Both the position numbers and the translations under genes were made by a program. A stretch of DNA of 64,000 bases from Eggerthella sinensis (GTDB lineage Bacteria > Actinomycetota > Coriobacteriia > Coriobacteriales > Eggerthellaceae), in contig NZ_PPTT01000017.1 of assembly GCF_003339815.1 (NCBI RefSeq), positions 1 to 64,000 of the forward strand, in the 5' to 3' direction. How positions within the stretch are numbered: the first letter of the stretch is position 1; the number at the start of each line of letters is the position of its first letter. Positions 35,687-43,768 of the stretch are shown here, one piece after another. The notes under the pieces are model-generated. The model had not been told where the DNA came from and did no database searches. It saw only the letters and a program-made list of their open reading frames with translations.

Positions 35687-37159
35687 ATGGCTGTCGCGTT
35701 CCCGCATACCGCATCGGCGTCTTCGCCGACGCCCGCGCCCGCGAGCCCGCAGCGTTTTCTCGCGTGCACCGTTGCGCTCATGGGCTCGTTCATTGGGTAC
35801 TGGCTGCTGAACTACAGCGCCTTCCCCCTGTTCGACCCCGTATACCTGTGGACGCGCGAAGCGAGCGCCGTCGTGGGCGGCATCACGCTCACTGCGCTTG
35901 CGTTCGCGTCGTATTGGTATCCGCGCCTGTTCGCGAGCCGCCGGTTTCTTGCGGCCACCGTGTCGACCATGGTGGTGGGGTCGCTCGTGATGACGGCGGG
36001 CATCTTCGCGCCGTTGCCGGCCGTGCTCGTGTGCGGCGCGGCGCTGGTCACGGTGGGCACGGGGTTGGCGAACATCATCGTGGGCATCGGCTGCATCGGG
36101 CTCGATATGCGGCGGCTCGGCATCAGCGTGACCTTGGCCTACGTGCTGGCGTATGCCCTGCGCGGGGCGTTCGCGCTGCTGCCGTGGGGCGTGAACCTTG
36201 CACTGTTCTGCATCATTCCGCTGCTCACCGTGCTTATCATGGCGCCGTACGCGCGCCCGCTGTTCAACCAGGTATACGCGGAGGGCTCGCCGGCGCAGGC
36301 GGCGGTCACCGCGCCGTCGTCGTTTCTGCCGTTCGGCCATCAGCTGTTCATCACGCTGCTGCTGTTCCGCTTCATCTACGGCTACACGCTCACGTTCGGC
36401 GAGGTGGGACGCGTGCCGCTGCTGGCGCTGGAAGCGCTTGTGCCCCTCGGTCTCGTGCTGGCCTACGTGGTGCTCAACCGCAAGGATTTCTCGCCCGACG
36501 CGTTTTTCCAGCTGTCCATCCTGTGCTCGGTGGCGGGATTTCTCATGGTGTCCATCGTCACGGCGAACGGCTCGCTGGTGAGCACGCTGCTGTCGTGCGG
36601 CACCGGTTTCTTCGAGATTCTCATGTACTTCGTGCTCATCGCGCTGGGGGCAAAGAACACGGTGAGCGCATTGCCCCTGTTCGCTTGGGGCAGCGCGATG
36701 GCGTCATGGGGCACGCTGCTCGGCGCGAACTTCGGGCGCTTCACGAACGCCATGGCTGCCGACGCCACCATGCCGTCCATCATCTCGGCCTGCATCGTGT
36801 TCGGCATCGTGGCGTACGTGGTGCTCGTGCAGAAGTCGTTCAGCTTCTCGCAAACCATCCAGGGCATCACGCCGCTTGCGCCGCTCGTGTCCGCGCACGC
36901 CGCCGACGCCAACGCGGACGCCGACAGCCCGCTGTCCCCCGTCGCCGATCGGTGCGCGGCCATCGGGAAAGCGGCCGGGCTCACCGATCGCGAGCAGGAG
37001 ATTTTCGAGTATCTGGCGCGCGGACGCAACGTCCGCTTCATTCAGGACGAGCTCACCGTGTCGTACAACACGGTGAAGACCCACGTCAGCCACATTTACG
37101 CGAAGCTCGACGTGCACTCGCACCAGGAGCTGATCGACCTGGTGGAGCGCCCGTCGTAG
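35687..37159 (+). CDS. Membrane-anchored LuxR-family transcriptional regulator
   Basis: 490 aa. About twelve hydrophobic segments (residues about 20-390) are followed by a polar linker and a LuxR/GerE helix-turn-helix (LTDREQEIFEYLARGRNVRFIQDELTVS ... HSHQELIDLVE). This architecture is common in Eggerthellaceae beside reductase genes and is thought to sense a substrate at the membrane. A GGGGAGGGG run precedes both GTG 35678 and ATG 35687; I chose the ATG. Divergent from the flavoprotein, its likely target. Confidence 0.88.
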   Translation: MAVAFPHTASASSPTPAPASPQRFLACTVALMGSFIGYWLLNYSAFPLFDPVYLWTREASAVVGGITLTALAFASYWYPRLFASRRFLAATVSTMVVGSLVMTAGIFAPLPAVLVCGAALVTVGTGLANIIVGIGCIGLDMRRLGISVTLAYVLAYALRGAFALLPWGVNLALFCIIPLLTVLIMAPYARPLFNQVYAEGSPAQAAVTAPSSFLPFGHQLFITLLLFRFIYGYTLTFGEVGRVPLLALEALVPLGLVLAYVVLNRKDFSPDAFFQLSILCSVAGFLMVSIVTANGSLVSTLLSCGTGFFEILMYFVLIALGAKNTVSALPLFAWGSAMASWGTLLGANFGRFTNAMAADATMPSIISACIVFGIVAYVVLVQKSFSFSQTIQGITPLAPLVSAHAADANADADSPLSPVADRCAAIGKAAGLTDREQEIFEYLARGRNVRFIQDELTVSYNTVKTHVSHIYAKLDVHSHQELIDLVERPS

Positions 37160-37165
37160 CGTGCG

Positions 37166-37945
37166 TTATTCGGCGGCTTGCGCCGTGGCCGCCTGTGCCG
37201 CCTCGTCGATGCAGCGCAGCGCGTTGAGGGAGCGCGGGTAGCCGATGTACGGCAAGCACTGCGACACCACCTTGATGAGGAAGGCGCGGTCGTTGCCCAC
37301 GCGCATGTTGGCCTGCGCATGGCTCACAACCTGCGGCTCGCACCCGCCCTGCGCGATGAGCAGGCAGAACGTGATCATCTCACGCTGCGCGTCATCGAGG
37401 CCGGTGCGCGTGTAGTAGTCGCCGAAGCAGTTTTCGGCCAACCAGCGGTTGATGTGGCGCGTCTCCTCGGGACCCGACTGGTAGAAGTCGGCCATGTGCG
37501 GGCCGAACAGGTCCACCTGCTTCTGCGCGCCGGCCTCAAGACGCGTGTCCATGGTGGTGGTTGCCTGCCCCTCGAGCGGCAGCGTCACCAGGCGATGCTC
37601 CAGCAGCTCGTTCACCGCGTACAGGAAGGGCAGCATGCGCCCCATGCCCACGTACGGCGTGGACTGGTAGACGAGCTCCTTCACCTCAACCGGGGTGACG
37701 CCCACGTTGAATGCGCCCTTCACCATAGCCTTGAACAGGTCGGTTGCCTGGCTGCCGATGAGGGCGGCCAGAATTGCCATGAGGCGCGTGCGGTCGTCCA
37801 GGTCGTCGCTTGCCGGCACCTCGCCGAAGGCGAAGTTGTCCATGCGCTCGACGAATTCGGGATCGGTGCTCATCAGCGGCGAATCGAACCCGGGGAAGAG
37901 GCGGCAGCGGTAGGCGTGCGCTTGTTCGTTGATGGTTTCGTTCAT
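37166..37945 (-). CDS. Carboxymuconolactone decarboxylase (AhpD-like) family protein, two domains
   Basis: 259 aa with two CMD/AhpD-like units (about 40-120 and 150-240): the first has LAALIGSQATDLFKAMVKGAFNVGVTPVEVKELVYQ, the second TFCLLIAQGGCEPQVVSHAQANMRVGN. The CxxC of AhpD is absent, so peroxidase-partner activity is unlikely and the function is open. ATG 37945 has AAAGGAG upstream. It is convergent with the LuxR gene, 6 bp apart. Confidence 0.8.
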   Translation of the reverse strand: MNETINEQAHAYRCRLFPGFDSPLMSTDPEFVERMDNFAFGEVPASDDLDDRTRLMAILAALIGSQATDLFKAMVKGAFNVGVTPVEVKELVYQSTPYVGMGRMLPFLYAVNELLEHRLVTLPLEGQATTTMDTRLEAGAQKQVDLFGPHMADFYQSGPEETRHINRWLAENCFGDYYTRTGLDDAQREMITFCLLIAQGGCEPQVVSHAQANMRVGNDRAFLIKVVSQCLPYIGYPRSLNALRCIDEAAQAATAQAAE

Positions 37946-38113
37946 GCTCGTGCTCCTTTTTCTCATGCTTGTCACGCTCGTTGTATCGAGGTCATCATAC
38001 CGCTTGGAGTGGGCTCCACGTCAACTGTTATTGAAAAAGCAACATTTGGGGAGAAGGGAGGGAGGAGTGCGGGGACAAGGGGAGCCGCGAGCCCGCCCGC
38101 CCCCATAAACACG

Positions 38114-38143
38114 CGAGGGCCTCTGCAAACGCGGAGGCCCTCG
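38114..38143 (-). terminator. Terminator of the molybdopterin oxidoreductase operon
   Basis: A 10-bp perfect stem (38114-38123 with 38134-38143) lies 23 bp downstream of the NrfD stop on the minus strand, with a 10-nt loop and a weak T stretch after it. The rest of the 37946-38166 gap is GC-rich and shows no gene. Confidence 0.6.
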
Positions 38144-38166
38144 TTACGCGCTTACGGCACCGCCCC

Positions 38167-39060
38167 CTACAGCATGGGCACCACCATGGTGAGCGGCAGC
38201 GCGGCCACCACCACGAGGTAGCGCAGCAGGAAGCCGCCCACGAGCACGCCGGCGTCGGACGCGGCGCTGATCCAGTGGGCCTTGCGGCTTTCCTCGAACT
38301 CCTTCGGGCTGAAGAACAGCAGCCACGTCTCGAGCGCCGTCGGCAGCACGAGGCCGACGGCCACGAAGCCGATCCAGAACAGCGGCGCGTGCTGGCCCAC
38401 CAGCAGGGACATCACCGAGTTCCAGCCGGCGGTCGAGTTCGTGCACGTGACGAACATGAGCGCGGCGACCAGCACGAGCTCGATGACGGGCAGGCAGAAG
38501 TGGAACTTCTTGAGCACGCCCACGCGGTTGAACTCGTCGGCATGCTTGAAGATGCCGACGAGCAGCACCGACGCCGCGCCGGTGGACACCGCCGACACGA
38601 GGAACAGGATGGGCAGCAGCGCGTTGTTCCACAGCGGGAACGTCTTGCACACGCCCAGCAGGGCGCCGGTGTACATGGCCACGGCCACGCCGAACGCCAC
38701 GCCGAGGACGTCGAGCCACACCGGCACGCGCTTCTTCATGAAGTCGAGCGCCACCACGACGAGCGAGATCACGGTGAAGCCGCCGAGGAACACGACGCCC
38801 CAGGTCATGACCGACCCGAAGTTCGTGAGCAGCAGCGCGAAGCGCAGCGGGTTCATGAGGCCCGCCTTGGCGTCGAACATCAGCAGGCACAGGCCCACGA
38901 TCACGACGATGGGCGCGATAAGGTGCCCGATCCTGCGCATCGACACGGCCTCGGGATGCCGCCAACCCAGGAAGGCCGAGGTCACGAACGCGCCGCCGCC
39001 GAGACCGGCGAGGAACAGGTACCATGCGATGATGGCGCCCCAAATAGGTTCAAACGTCAT
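38167..39060 (-). CDS. NrfD/PsrC-type membrane anchor subunit
   Basis: 297 aa integral membrane protein with about eight helices. FEPIWGAIIAWYLFLAGLGGGAFV at the start is the NrfD family hallmark. It anchors the molybdoenzyme and Fe-S subunits and exchanges electrons with the menaquinone pool without haem. Ribosome site GAGGTGATG. Last gene of the operon, 6 bp after the Fe-S subunit. Confidence 0.93.
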   Translation of the reverse strand: MTFEPIWGAIIAWYLFLAGLGGGAFVTSAFLGWRHPEAVSMRRIGHLIAPIVVIVGLCLLMFDAKAGLMNPLRFALLLTNFGSVMTWGVVFLGGFTVISLVVVALDFMKKRVPVWLDVLGVAFGVAVAMYTGALLGVCKTFPLWNNALLPILFLVSAVSTGAASVLLVGIFKHADEFNRVGVLKKFHFCLPVIELVLVAALMFVTCTNSTAGWNSVMSLLVGQHAPLFWIGFVAVGLVLPTALETWLLFFSPKEFEESRKAHWISAASDAGVLVGGFLLRYLVVVAALPLTMVVPML

Positions 39061-39066
39061 CGTTCA

Positions 39067-39609
39067 TCACCTCACGTAGAATACTTTTGCTTTGGTCAGG
39101 TCGCCCGCGATGGGCTGGGCGTTGGTCGCGACGATCTCCCGGGAGACGTCGCTGTCCGGGTCGTCGAGGTCGCCGAACATGCGCGCGCCCGTCAGGCAGG
39201 CCTCCACGCACGAGCACATCTTCGTGCCCGTCTCCTCCGCCGACACCGTGCAGAAGCGGCACTTGTCGACGGCGCCCGTCTCGACGTTGCGCACGCGCAC
39301 CTGGTACGGGCACGCCGCCATGCAGTACAAACAGCCGATGCAGCGGCCGTGGTCCACGCCCACGATGCCGTCCGCGCCGACGAAGGCGGCGCCGGTCGGG
39401 CACACCGACACGCACGGGGCGTCCTCGCAGTGCATGCACTGCAAAGGCACGGTCTCCACCCGCACGTTCGGGTACGCGCCGATCTCGCGCTCCTCGTAGC
39501 GGATGAAGTCCTCGGTGGGCAGCAGGTCGTTCTGGCGCTGGCAGGCCACGCGGCACGCGTAGCAGCCGATGCACTTCTTCGTATTGATGAGCATTCCGTA
39601 GCGAGCCAT
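39067..39609 (-). CDS. Four-cluster ferredoxin subunit (DmsB/PsrB type)
   Basis: 180 aa. Sixteen cysteines in four groups: CIGCYACRVAC (from Cys13), CMHCEDAPCVSVCP, CIGCLYCMAACP and CRFC ... CSCVEAC. It conducts electrons between the NrfD anchor and the molybdopterin subunit. No signal peptide, so it would travel as a complex with the Tat-targeted catalytic subunit. Its start shares a base with that gene's stop (TAATG). Confidence 0.95.
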   Translation of the reverse strand: MARYGMLINTKKCIGCYACRVACQRQNDLLPTEDFIRYEEREIGAYPNVRVETVPLQCMHCEDAPCVSVCPTGAAFVGADGIVGVDHGRCIGCLYCMAACPYQVRVRNVETGAVDKCRFCTVSAEETGTKMCSCVEACLTGARMFGDLDDPDSDVSREIVATNAQPIAGDLTKAKVFYVR

Positions 39610-41810
39610 TACGCACCAACCTTCTTGATGTTGACGACCGTCTCCTGCGTGCAGGCCGCACCGTAGCCGGGCTCCATGCGGAAGGGCACGTAGTCCATCT
39701 GGCGCAGGCCCACGTCGTAGGCGGTGTGCTGGTCGGGCGACGAGCAGCCGTAGTGGCTGGGCATGTACAGCGCGGTCGGGTTGATGCGCTGCGTCACCTT
39801 GCACCGCACGCGGCCCGTGTGCTCGTTGTTCGTCACCTCGACCTCGTCGCCGTCGGCGATGCCCATGCGGGCGGCCACGTCGGCGTTCAGCCACACGCGG
39901 GTCAGGTCGTAGTCCTTCGTGATCTGCATGAGGTCCTCGACGTTGGCGGTCTGGGTGTGGCTGTGGATGGCCTGCTTGCCGCCGATGAGGCGCAGCTCGT
40001 CGCCCATGGGCATGACGGCCGGCTCCACCCACACCGGGCACCTCGACAGCCCCGCCTGCTCGCACGCGTCGCTTGCGAACTGCACCTTCTCGGTGGGCGT
40101 CTTCCACTTCGGCGCCTTGCCGTAGGAGAACTCCTTGTCGGGGAAGCTCGCCGTGCCCGTCCGCTTGAGCGTGTCGAGCGACAGGCCCACGGTCTTGAGC
40201 TGCGCGTCGGCCAGCTCGTCGACGCCGAACCGGAAGTACTCGCCCACGCCGCACGCCTCGGCCAGCTCGGAGAATATCTGGTCCACCGGGCGCGTGTTGG
40301 GATGCACCTTCTCCAGCACCTGGTCGCGCAGAGCCACGGCCGGCACCATGCCGCCGATGAACTCCGGCAGCTCGAGGCGCTCCAGGTAGGAGGTGTCGGG
40401 CAGCACGTAGTCGGCCAGCATCGCCGTCTCGGACATCTGCACGTCCACCACCACCATGAGGTCGAGGTTCGACAGCGCGTCGGCCAGGTACGCCGTGTTC
40501 GAGTAGCCGGCGGCCATGTTGGACTGGTAGAAGAACATGCCCTTGACGTCGCCCTTCTTGGCCTGCTCGGCCGCGAAGAGGTTCGTGCCCATGCTGGACA
40601 GCGCCAGCGGGTACTCCTCGGAGCCCGCGATCTTGCCCTCGGGCTTCGGCACGCCGGGGAACTTCTCCTTGTCCACGTCGCCCGCGGACACGCCGGACGT
40701 GAACAGGGCGCCGCCCTTCTGGTTCCAGCAGCCCAGAAGCGTGTTGAACAGGCAGATGGCGCGCGCCGTCTCGCCCGAGTTCGCGTACGAGCAGCCGAAC
40801 GCTCCGCGCCAGCTGGGCTCGATGGACGCCGCCGGGGCGGCCTCGGCGAACTCCACGGCGAGGCGGGCGATGGTGGCCGCCGGGATGCCCGTGACCTTCT
40901 CGGCCCACTCCGGGGTGTACTCGGGCAGCACGGCCGCCCACTCCTCGAAGCCCGCGCCGTTCTCGGCGACGTACTCCTTGTCGTACAGCCCGCGCGCGAC
41001 CAGCACGTTGGACATGGCCAGCACGAGCGCCAGGTCGGTGCCGGGGTTGATGGGCACCCACTCGTCGGCGAACGTGATGGAGTTGTTGCAGCGCGGGTCC
41101 ACCAGCACGATGTGCGCGCCCCTCTCGTGCGCGCGCTGCAGCTCGCGCACCGAGCTCGGGCGGATGGCGTCGGCGTAGCTGCGGCCGATGAACATCGTCA
41201 TCTTCGAGTTCTCCACGTCCGACGCGTAGCTGCTCGCGCCGATGGCCTGGGTGAAGCCGCTCTCCTTGGACAGGTTGCAGGCGGCGCCGTGCGTGTAGAC
41301 GTTCGCCGAGCCCAGCGCGTTCATGAAGCGCTTGGTGTAGTACTTGCCCGACGGGCGCGGGTCCTGCACCATGGCCAGGGCCTGCGGGCCCCTCTCGGCG
41401 ACGATGGCCTTCACCTTGTCGGCGATCTCGCCGTACGCCTGCTCCCAGGAGACGGCCTCGAACTCGCCCTCGTCGTTCTTCTTCAAGGGGTCCGTCAGGC
41501 GGTCCTTCGAGTAGGCGATCTGCGAGTAGCCGTAGCCGCGGGCGCAGAGCTTGCCCTGGGCGTAGGGATGGTCGGCGTCGCCGATGAGCTTCGTCAGGCG
41601 CCCGTCGACGACGTACGCCGTGAAACCGCATTTGCTCGAGCAGGCGTTGCACAGCGAATGGACGGTCTTGGTTTCTCCACTTTCGACCGTGTCATCAGCG
41701 TGCGCCTGCTCCCAAGCGTCGAAGCTCACGTAGCCGGCCGCCGCCGTGAGCGCGACCGCTCCGGCGCTGCCAGCCAGGAAGCTCCGCCTGGTTATAGCGT
41801 GTTCTGACAT
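39609..41810 (-). CDS. Tat-exported molybdopterin oxidoreductase, catalytic subunit
   Basis: 733 aa, DMSO-reductase superfamily. Tat signal ITRRSFLAG, [4Fe-4S] ligands Cys54, Cys57, Cys61 and Cys89, and a probable molybdenum ligand Cys178 in YTHGAACNLSKE, as in polysulfide/thiosulfate/arsenate-type members rather than the Ser of DMSO reductase. Later blocks LVDPRCNNSITFADEWVPINPGTD, PDTSYLERLE and the C-terminal molybdopterin domain are complete. The acceptor is unknown; sulfur or arsenic oxyanions or an organic substrate are possible. ATG 41810 follows GAGAGGAAG; the longer open frame upstream is not coding. Confidence 0.94.
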   Translation of the reverse strand: MSEHAITRRSFLAGSAGAVALTAAAGYVSFDAWEQAHADDTVESGETKTVHSLCNACSSKCGFTAYVVDGRLTKLIGDADHPYAQGKLCARGYGYSQIAYSKDRLTDPLKKNDEGEFEAVSWEQAYGEIADKVKAIVAERGPQALAMVQDPRPSGKYYTKRFMNALGSANVYTHGAACNLSKESGFTQAIGASSYASDVENSKMTMFIGRSYADAIRPSSVRELQRAHERGAHIVLVDPRCNNSITFADEWVPINPGTDLALVLAMSNVLVARGLYDKEYVAENGAGFEEWAAVLPEYTPEWAEKVTGIPAATIARLAVEFAEAAPAASIEPSWRGAFGCSYANSGETARAICLFNTLLGCWNQKGGALFTSGVSAGDVDKEKFPGVPKPEGKIAGSEEYPLALSSMGTNLFAAEQAKKGDVKGMFFYQSNMAAGYSNTAYLADALSNLDLMVVVDVQMSETAMLADYVLPDTSYLERLELPEFIGGMVPAVALRDQVLEKVHPNTRPVDQIFSELAEACGVGEYFRFGVDELADAQLKTVGLSLDTLKRTGTASFPDKEFSYGKAPKWKTPTEKVQFASDACEQAGLSRCPVWVEPAVMPMGDELRLIGGKQAIHSHTQTANVEDLMQITKDYDLTRVWLNADVAARMGIADGDEVEVTNNEHTGRVRCKVTQRINPTALYMPSHYGCSSPDQHTAYDVGLRQMDYVPFRMEPGYGAACTQETVVNIKKVGA

Positions 41811-41824
41811 AGCTTCTTCCTCTC

Positions 41825-42568
41825 TTATATGCATGCGTGCGAACGATCGCGTCCGGCACGCGCGTATGCGTCCTTCTCCCGCTTCCCGCCCTCGGCCCCG
41901 GGCGCCGGCGCCAGACGCGCCCGCACTCCCAGCAGCACGTCGACGAGCCCTATGTAGAACCGGGCGTCGTCGGCGAGCTCGAGCAGCCGCATGCGGTAGG
42001 CGGTCAGCCACGAGAAGCGCTCCGCCGTGAACCGGCGGGCCTCCTCCCGCATTCCCGACCGCAGCATGACGGCGACCAGGTCGAGCTCGAGCGCCAGGTG
42101 GTCGGCGCACGCCGCGAACTCCGGCGGCACCTCCATGCCCATGCGCTCCACGAGATCGCGCATGTAGCGCGCCGAATCCCCCTGGTACATGCCCTCGGCC
42201 TTGGAGAACGGCGACGGCAGCGCCCCGTTGGACCACGGCGCGTACAGCGACTCCACCGGCACCGCCGACGCCGGCAGCCCTCCCGTGAAGTGGCGCGCGG
42301 CGAACAGCCGCTTCTCGTCGCAGGTCGGCGGCGCGAACAGCGCCTTCACCTCGCCGGCGGACAGGAACTCCTGGAGCGGGCAGCGGACGCGCGCACGCGC
42401 CATGGGGCTCTCGGGCGCGCCGAACGCGCCGTCGTCCTGCAGGCCGCGCCGGGCGGCGTCCAGGAAGTCCGACCACAAGGGCCCTTCCGCGAGTTGCCGC
42501 CACTCGTCCTTCGCGACGGGCGCGAAGCACATGGACAGCACCGTGAACATCTCGTCGTACTCCATCAC
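41825..42568 (-). CDS. TorD/DmsD-family molybdoenzyme chaperone
   Basis: 247 aa. VESLYAPW and DHLALELDLVAVML are the TorD/DmsD signatures. It would bind the Tat signal of the downstream catalytic subunit and help cofactor insertion before export. AAGGAGG lies ahead of GTG 42568 and ATG 42565, either of which can be the start. 14 bp before the catalytic subunit. Confidence 0.88.
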   Translation of the reverse strand: MMEYDEMFTVLSMCFAPVAKDEWRQLAEGPLWSDFLDAARRGLQDDGAFGAPESPMARARVRCPLQEFLSAGEVKALFAPPTCDEKRLFAARHFTGGLPASAVPVESLYAPWSNGALPSPFSKAEGMYQGDSARYMRDLVERMGMEVPPEFAACADHLALELDLVAVMLRSGMREEARRFTAERFSWLTAYRMRLLELADDARFYIGLVDVLLGVRARLAPAPGAEGGKREKDAYARAGRDRSHACI

Positions 42569-42647
42569 CGCTCGATCCTCCTTCCGCGCGTCTCCTGCGC
42601 GGCTCCGGCGCAGCCGGGCCGCGGCCGGGCATGGCCGGCGGCCACGC

Positions 42648-43400
42648 TTACGCCTGCACGAGGGTCGTCGTCCTCACGACGCCCTGGTCGATGACCTTCT
42701 GCGCGATGTCTTCCCAGTCGATGAACTTGATGGCGCCGTTCGGGCACTGCTCGGCGCAGCGGCCGCAGCTGATGCACTTCGTGGAGACGCCGGTCTCGCT
42801 GTCCACGCGCGGCATGTTCCACGGGCACGCCTGCGAGCACATGCCGCAGCCGATGCACTTCTCCGCGTCCACCGTGCGCGCGCCGGACTCCTCGTCGGCG
42901 CGGATGGCGTGGACGGGGCAGTAGTTCATGCACGCAGGGTCGGCGCACTGCTTGCAGTGCTCGACGGTGAACTCGCAGTTGTCGTAGATGCCGTCCAACG
43001 TGTCGGCGCTCGCGCCGAAGTTGTAGTTCGGCCACACGCGCACGCGGGCGATGTGCTGGCACACGCGGCCGTCGTTCTTCAGCGTGCACATCATCTCGCA
43101 GCGCTGGCAGCCCGAGCAGCGGGCGCGGTCGGTCACGATCATCTTGGCGGGCGTCGTGCGGATCTCGATGCGCCCCGAGGCGATCGAGGCCGACGTGACG
43201 CCCCACGACGCCAGCACGCCGCCGACCGCGAGGCCGGCGACGCCGCAGCCGGCCATGGCCAGCACCGTGCGGCGCGTGAACGTCTTCGTCTTGGGCTCCC
43301 CCTCGGGCCCGGCGCTCTGGGGCGCGGGCGCGGCTTCCGGCGCGGCGGCCGGGATGCTCCGGTCCTCGGAGGTGTTCTGGTTCAGATTGGAATCTGACAT
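42648..43400 (-). CDS. Tat-exported four-cluster ferredoxin protein
   Basis: 250 aa. A Pro/Ala-rich leader, then Tat motif FTRRTVLAMAG, one membrane-like segment, and a DmsB/NrfC-type ferredoxin body: CSGCQRCEMMC, CKQCADPACMNYCP, CIGCGMCSQACP, CISCGRCAEQCP. It is the first gene of the molybdoenzyme operon and also divergent from the tungsten-type oxidoreductase at 43769. It could serve either; ferredoxins of this kind often accompany AOR-type enzymes. Ribosome site GGGAGGGAG. Confidence 0.93.
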   Translation of the reverse strand: MSDSNLNQNTSEDRSIPAAAPEAAPAPQSAGPEGEPKTKTFTRRTVLAMAGCGVAGLAVGGVLASWGVTSASIASGRIEIRTTPAKMIVTDRARCSGCQRCEMMCTLKNDGRVCQHIARVRVWPNYNFGASADTLDGIYDNCEFTVEHCKQCADPACMNYCPVHAIRADEESGARTVDAEKCIGCGMCSQACPWNMPRVDSETGVSTKCISCGRCAEQCPNGAIKFIDWEDIAQKVIDQGVVRTTTLVQA

Positions 43401-43768
43401 AGCCTGGTGCTCCCTCCCTCACAAAGGTGCGGTGAGTGTCGTTTTCCTCGTCCCGTCGTCGCTGCTTCGCCTTCGCGAACTCCTCTATACGCTCGCGGTG
43501 CGACGGCGGTTGCACTCGATTTCTTGCCCTCCACGGTCTCACACAACGTCTGACAGTATGGTCGCACGTCGAAAACGGCCCTCCCCTCTTTGAGGGACTT
43601 TTAGCCGCTGATCGGCGACTTTCGCAAATTACCCTCAAAGAGGGGATACCCTGATCTTCCTCATCGGCATACTGGCGAGCGACGAATGTTGTCAGCACTC
43701 GTTGTCTCCTTCCAGGTTCTCACACAACACCGAACCTCAGTAATCTATCCAAGATTTGGAGATGCAAC
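43401..43768. promoter_or_regulatory. Divergent control region of the AOR and molybdoenzyme operons
   Basis: 368 bp without a gene. A perfect 14-bp inverted repeat, CCCCTCTTTGAGGG (43583-43596) and CCCTCAAAGAGGGG (43632-43645), lies near the centre with a 35-bp spacer; each arm is itself a CCTC-N3-GAGG dyad. In addition TCTCACACAAC occurs twice in direct orientation (43537-43547 and 43718-43728). These are candidate operators; no consensus promoter is clear. Confidence 0.6.
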
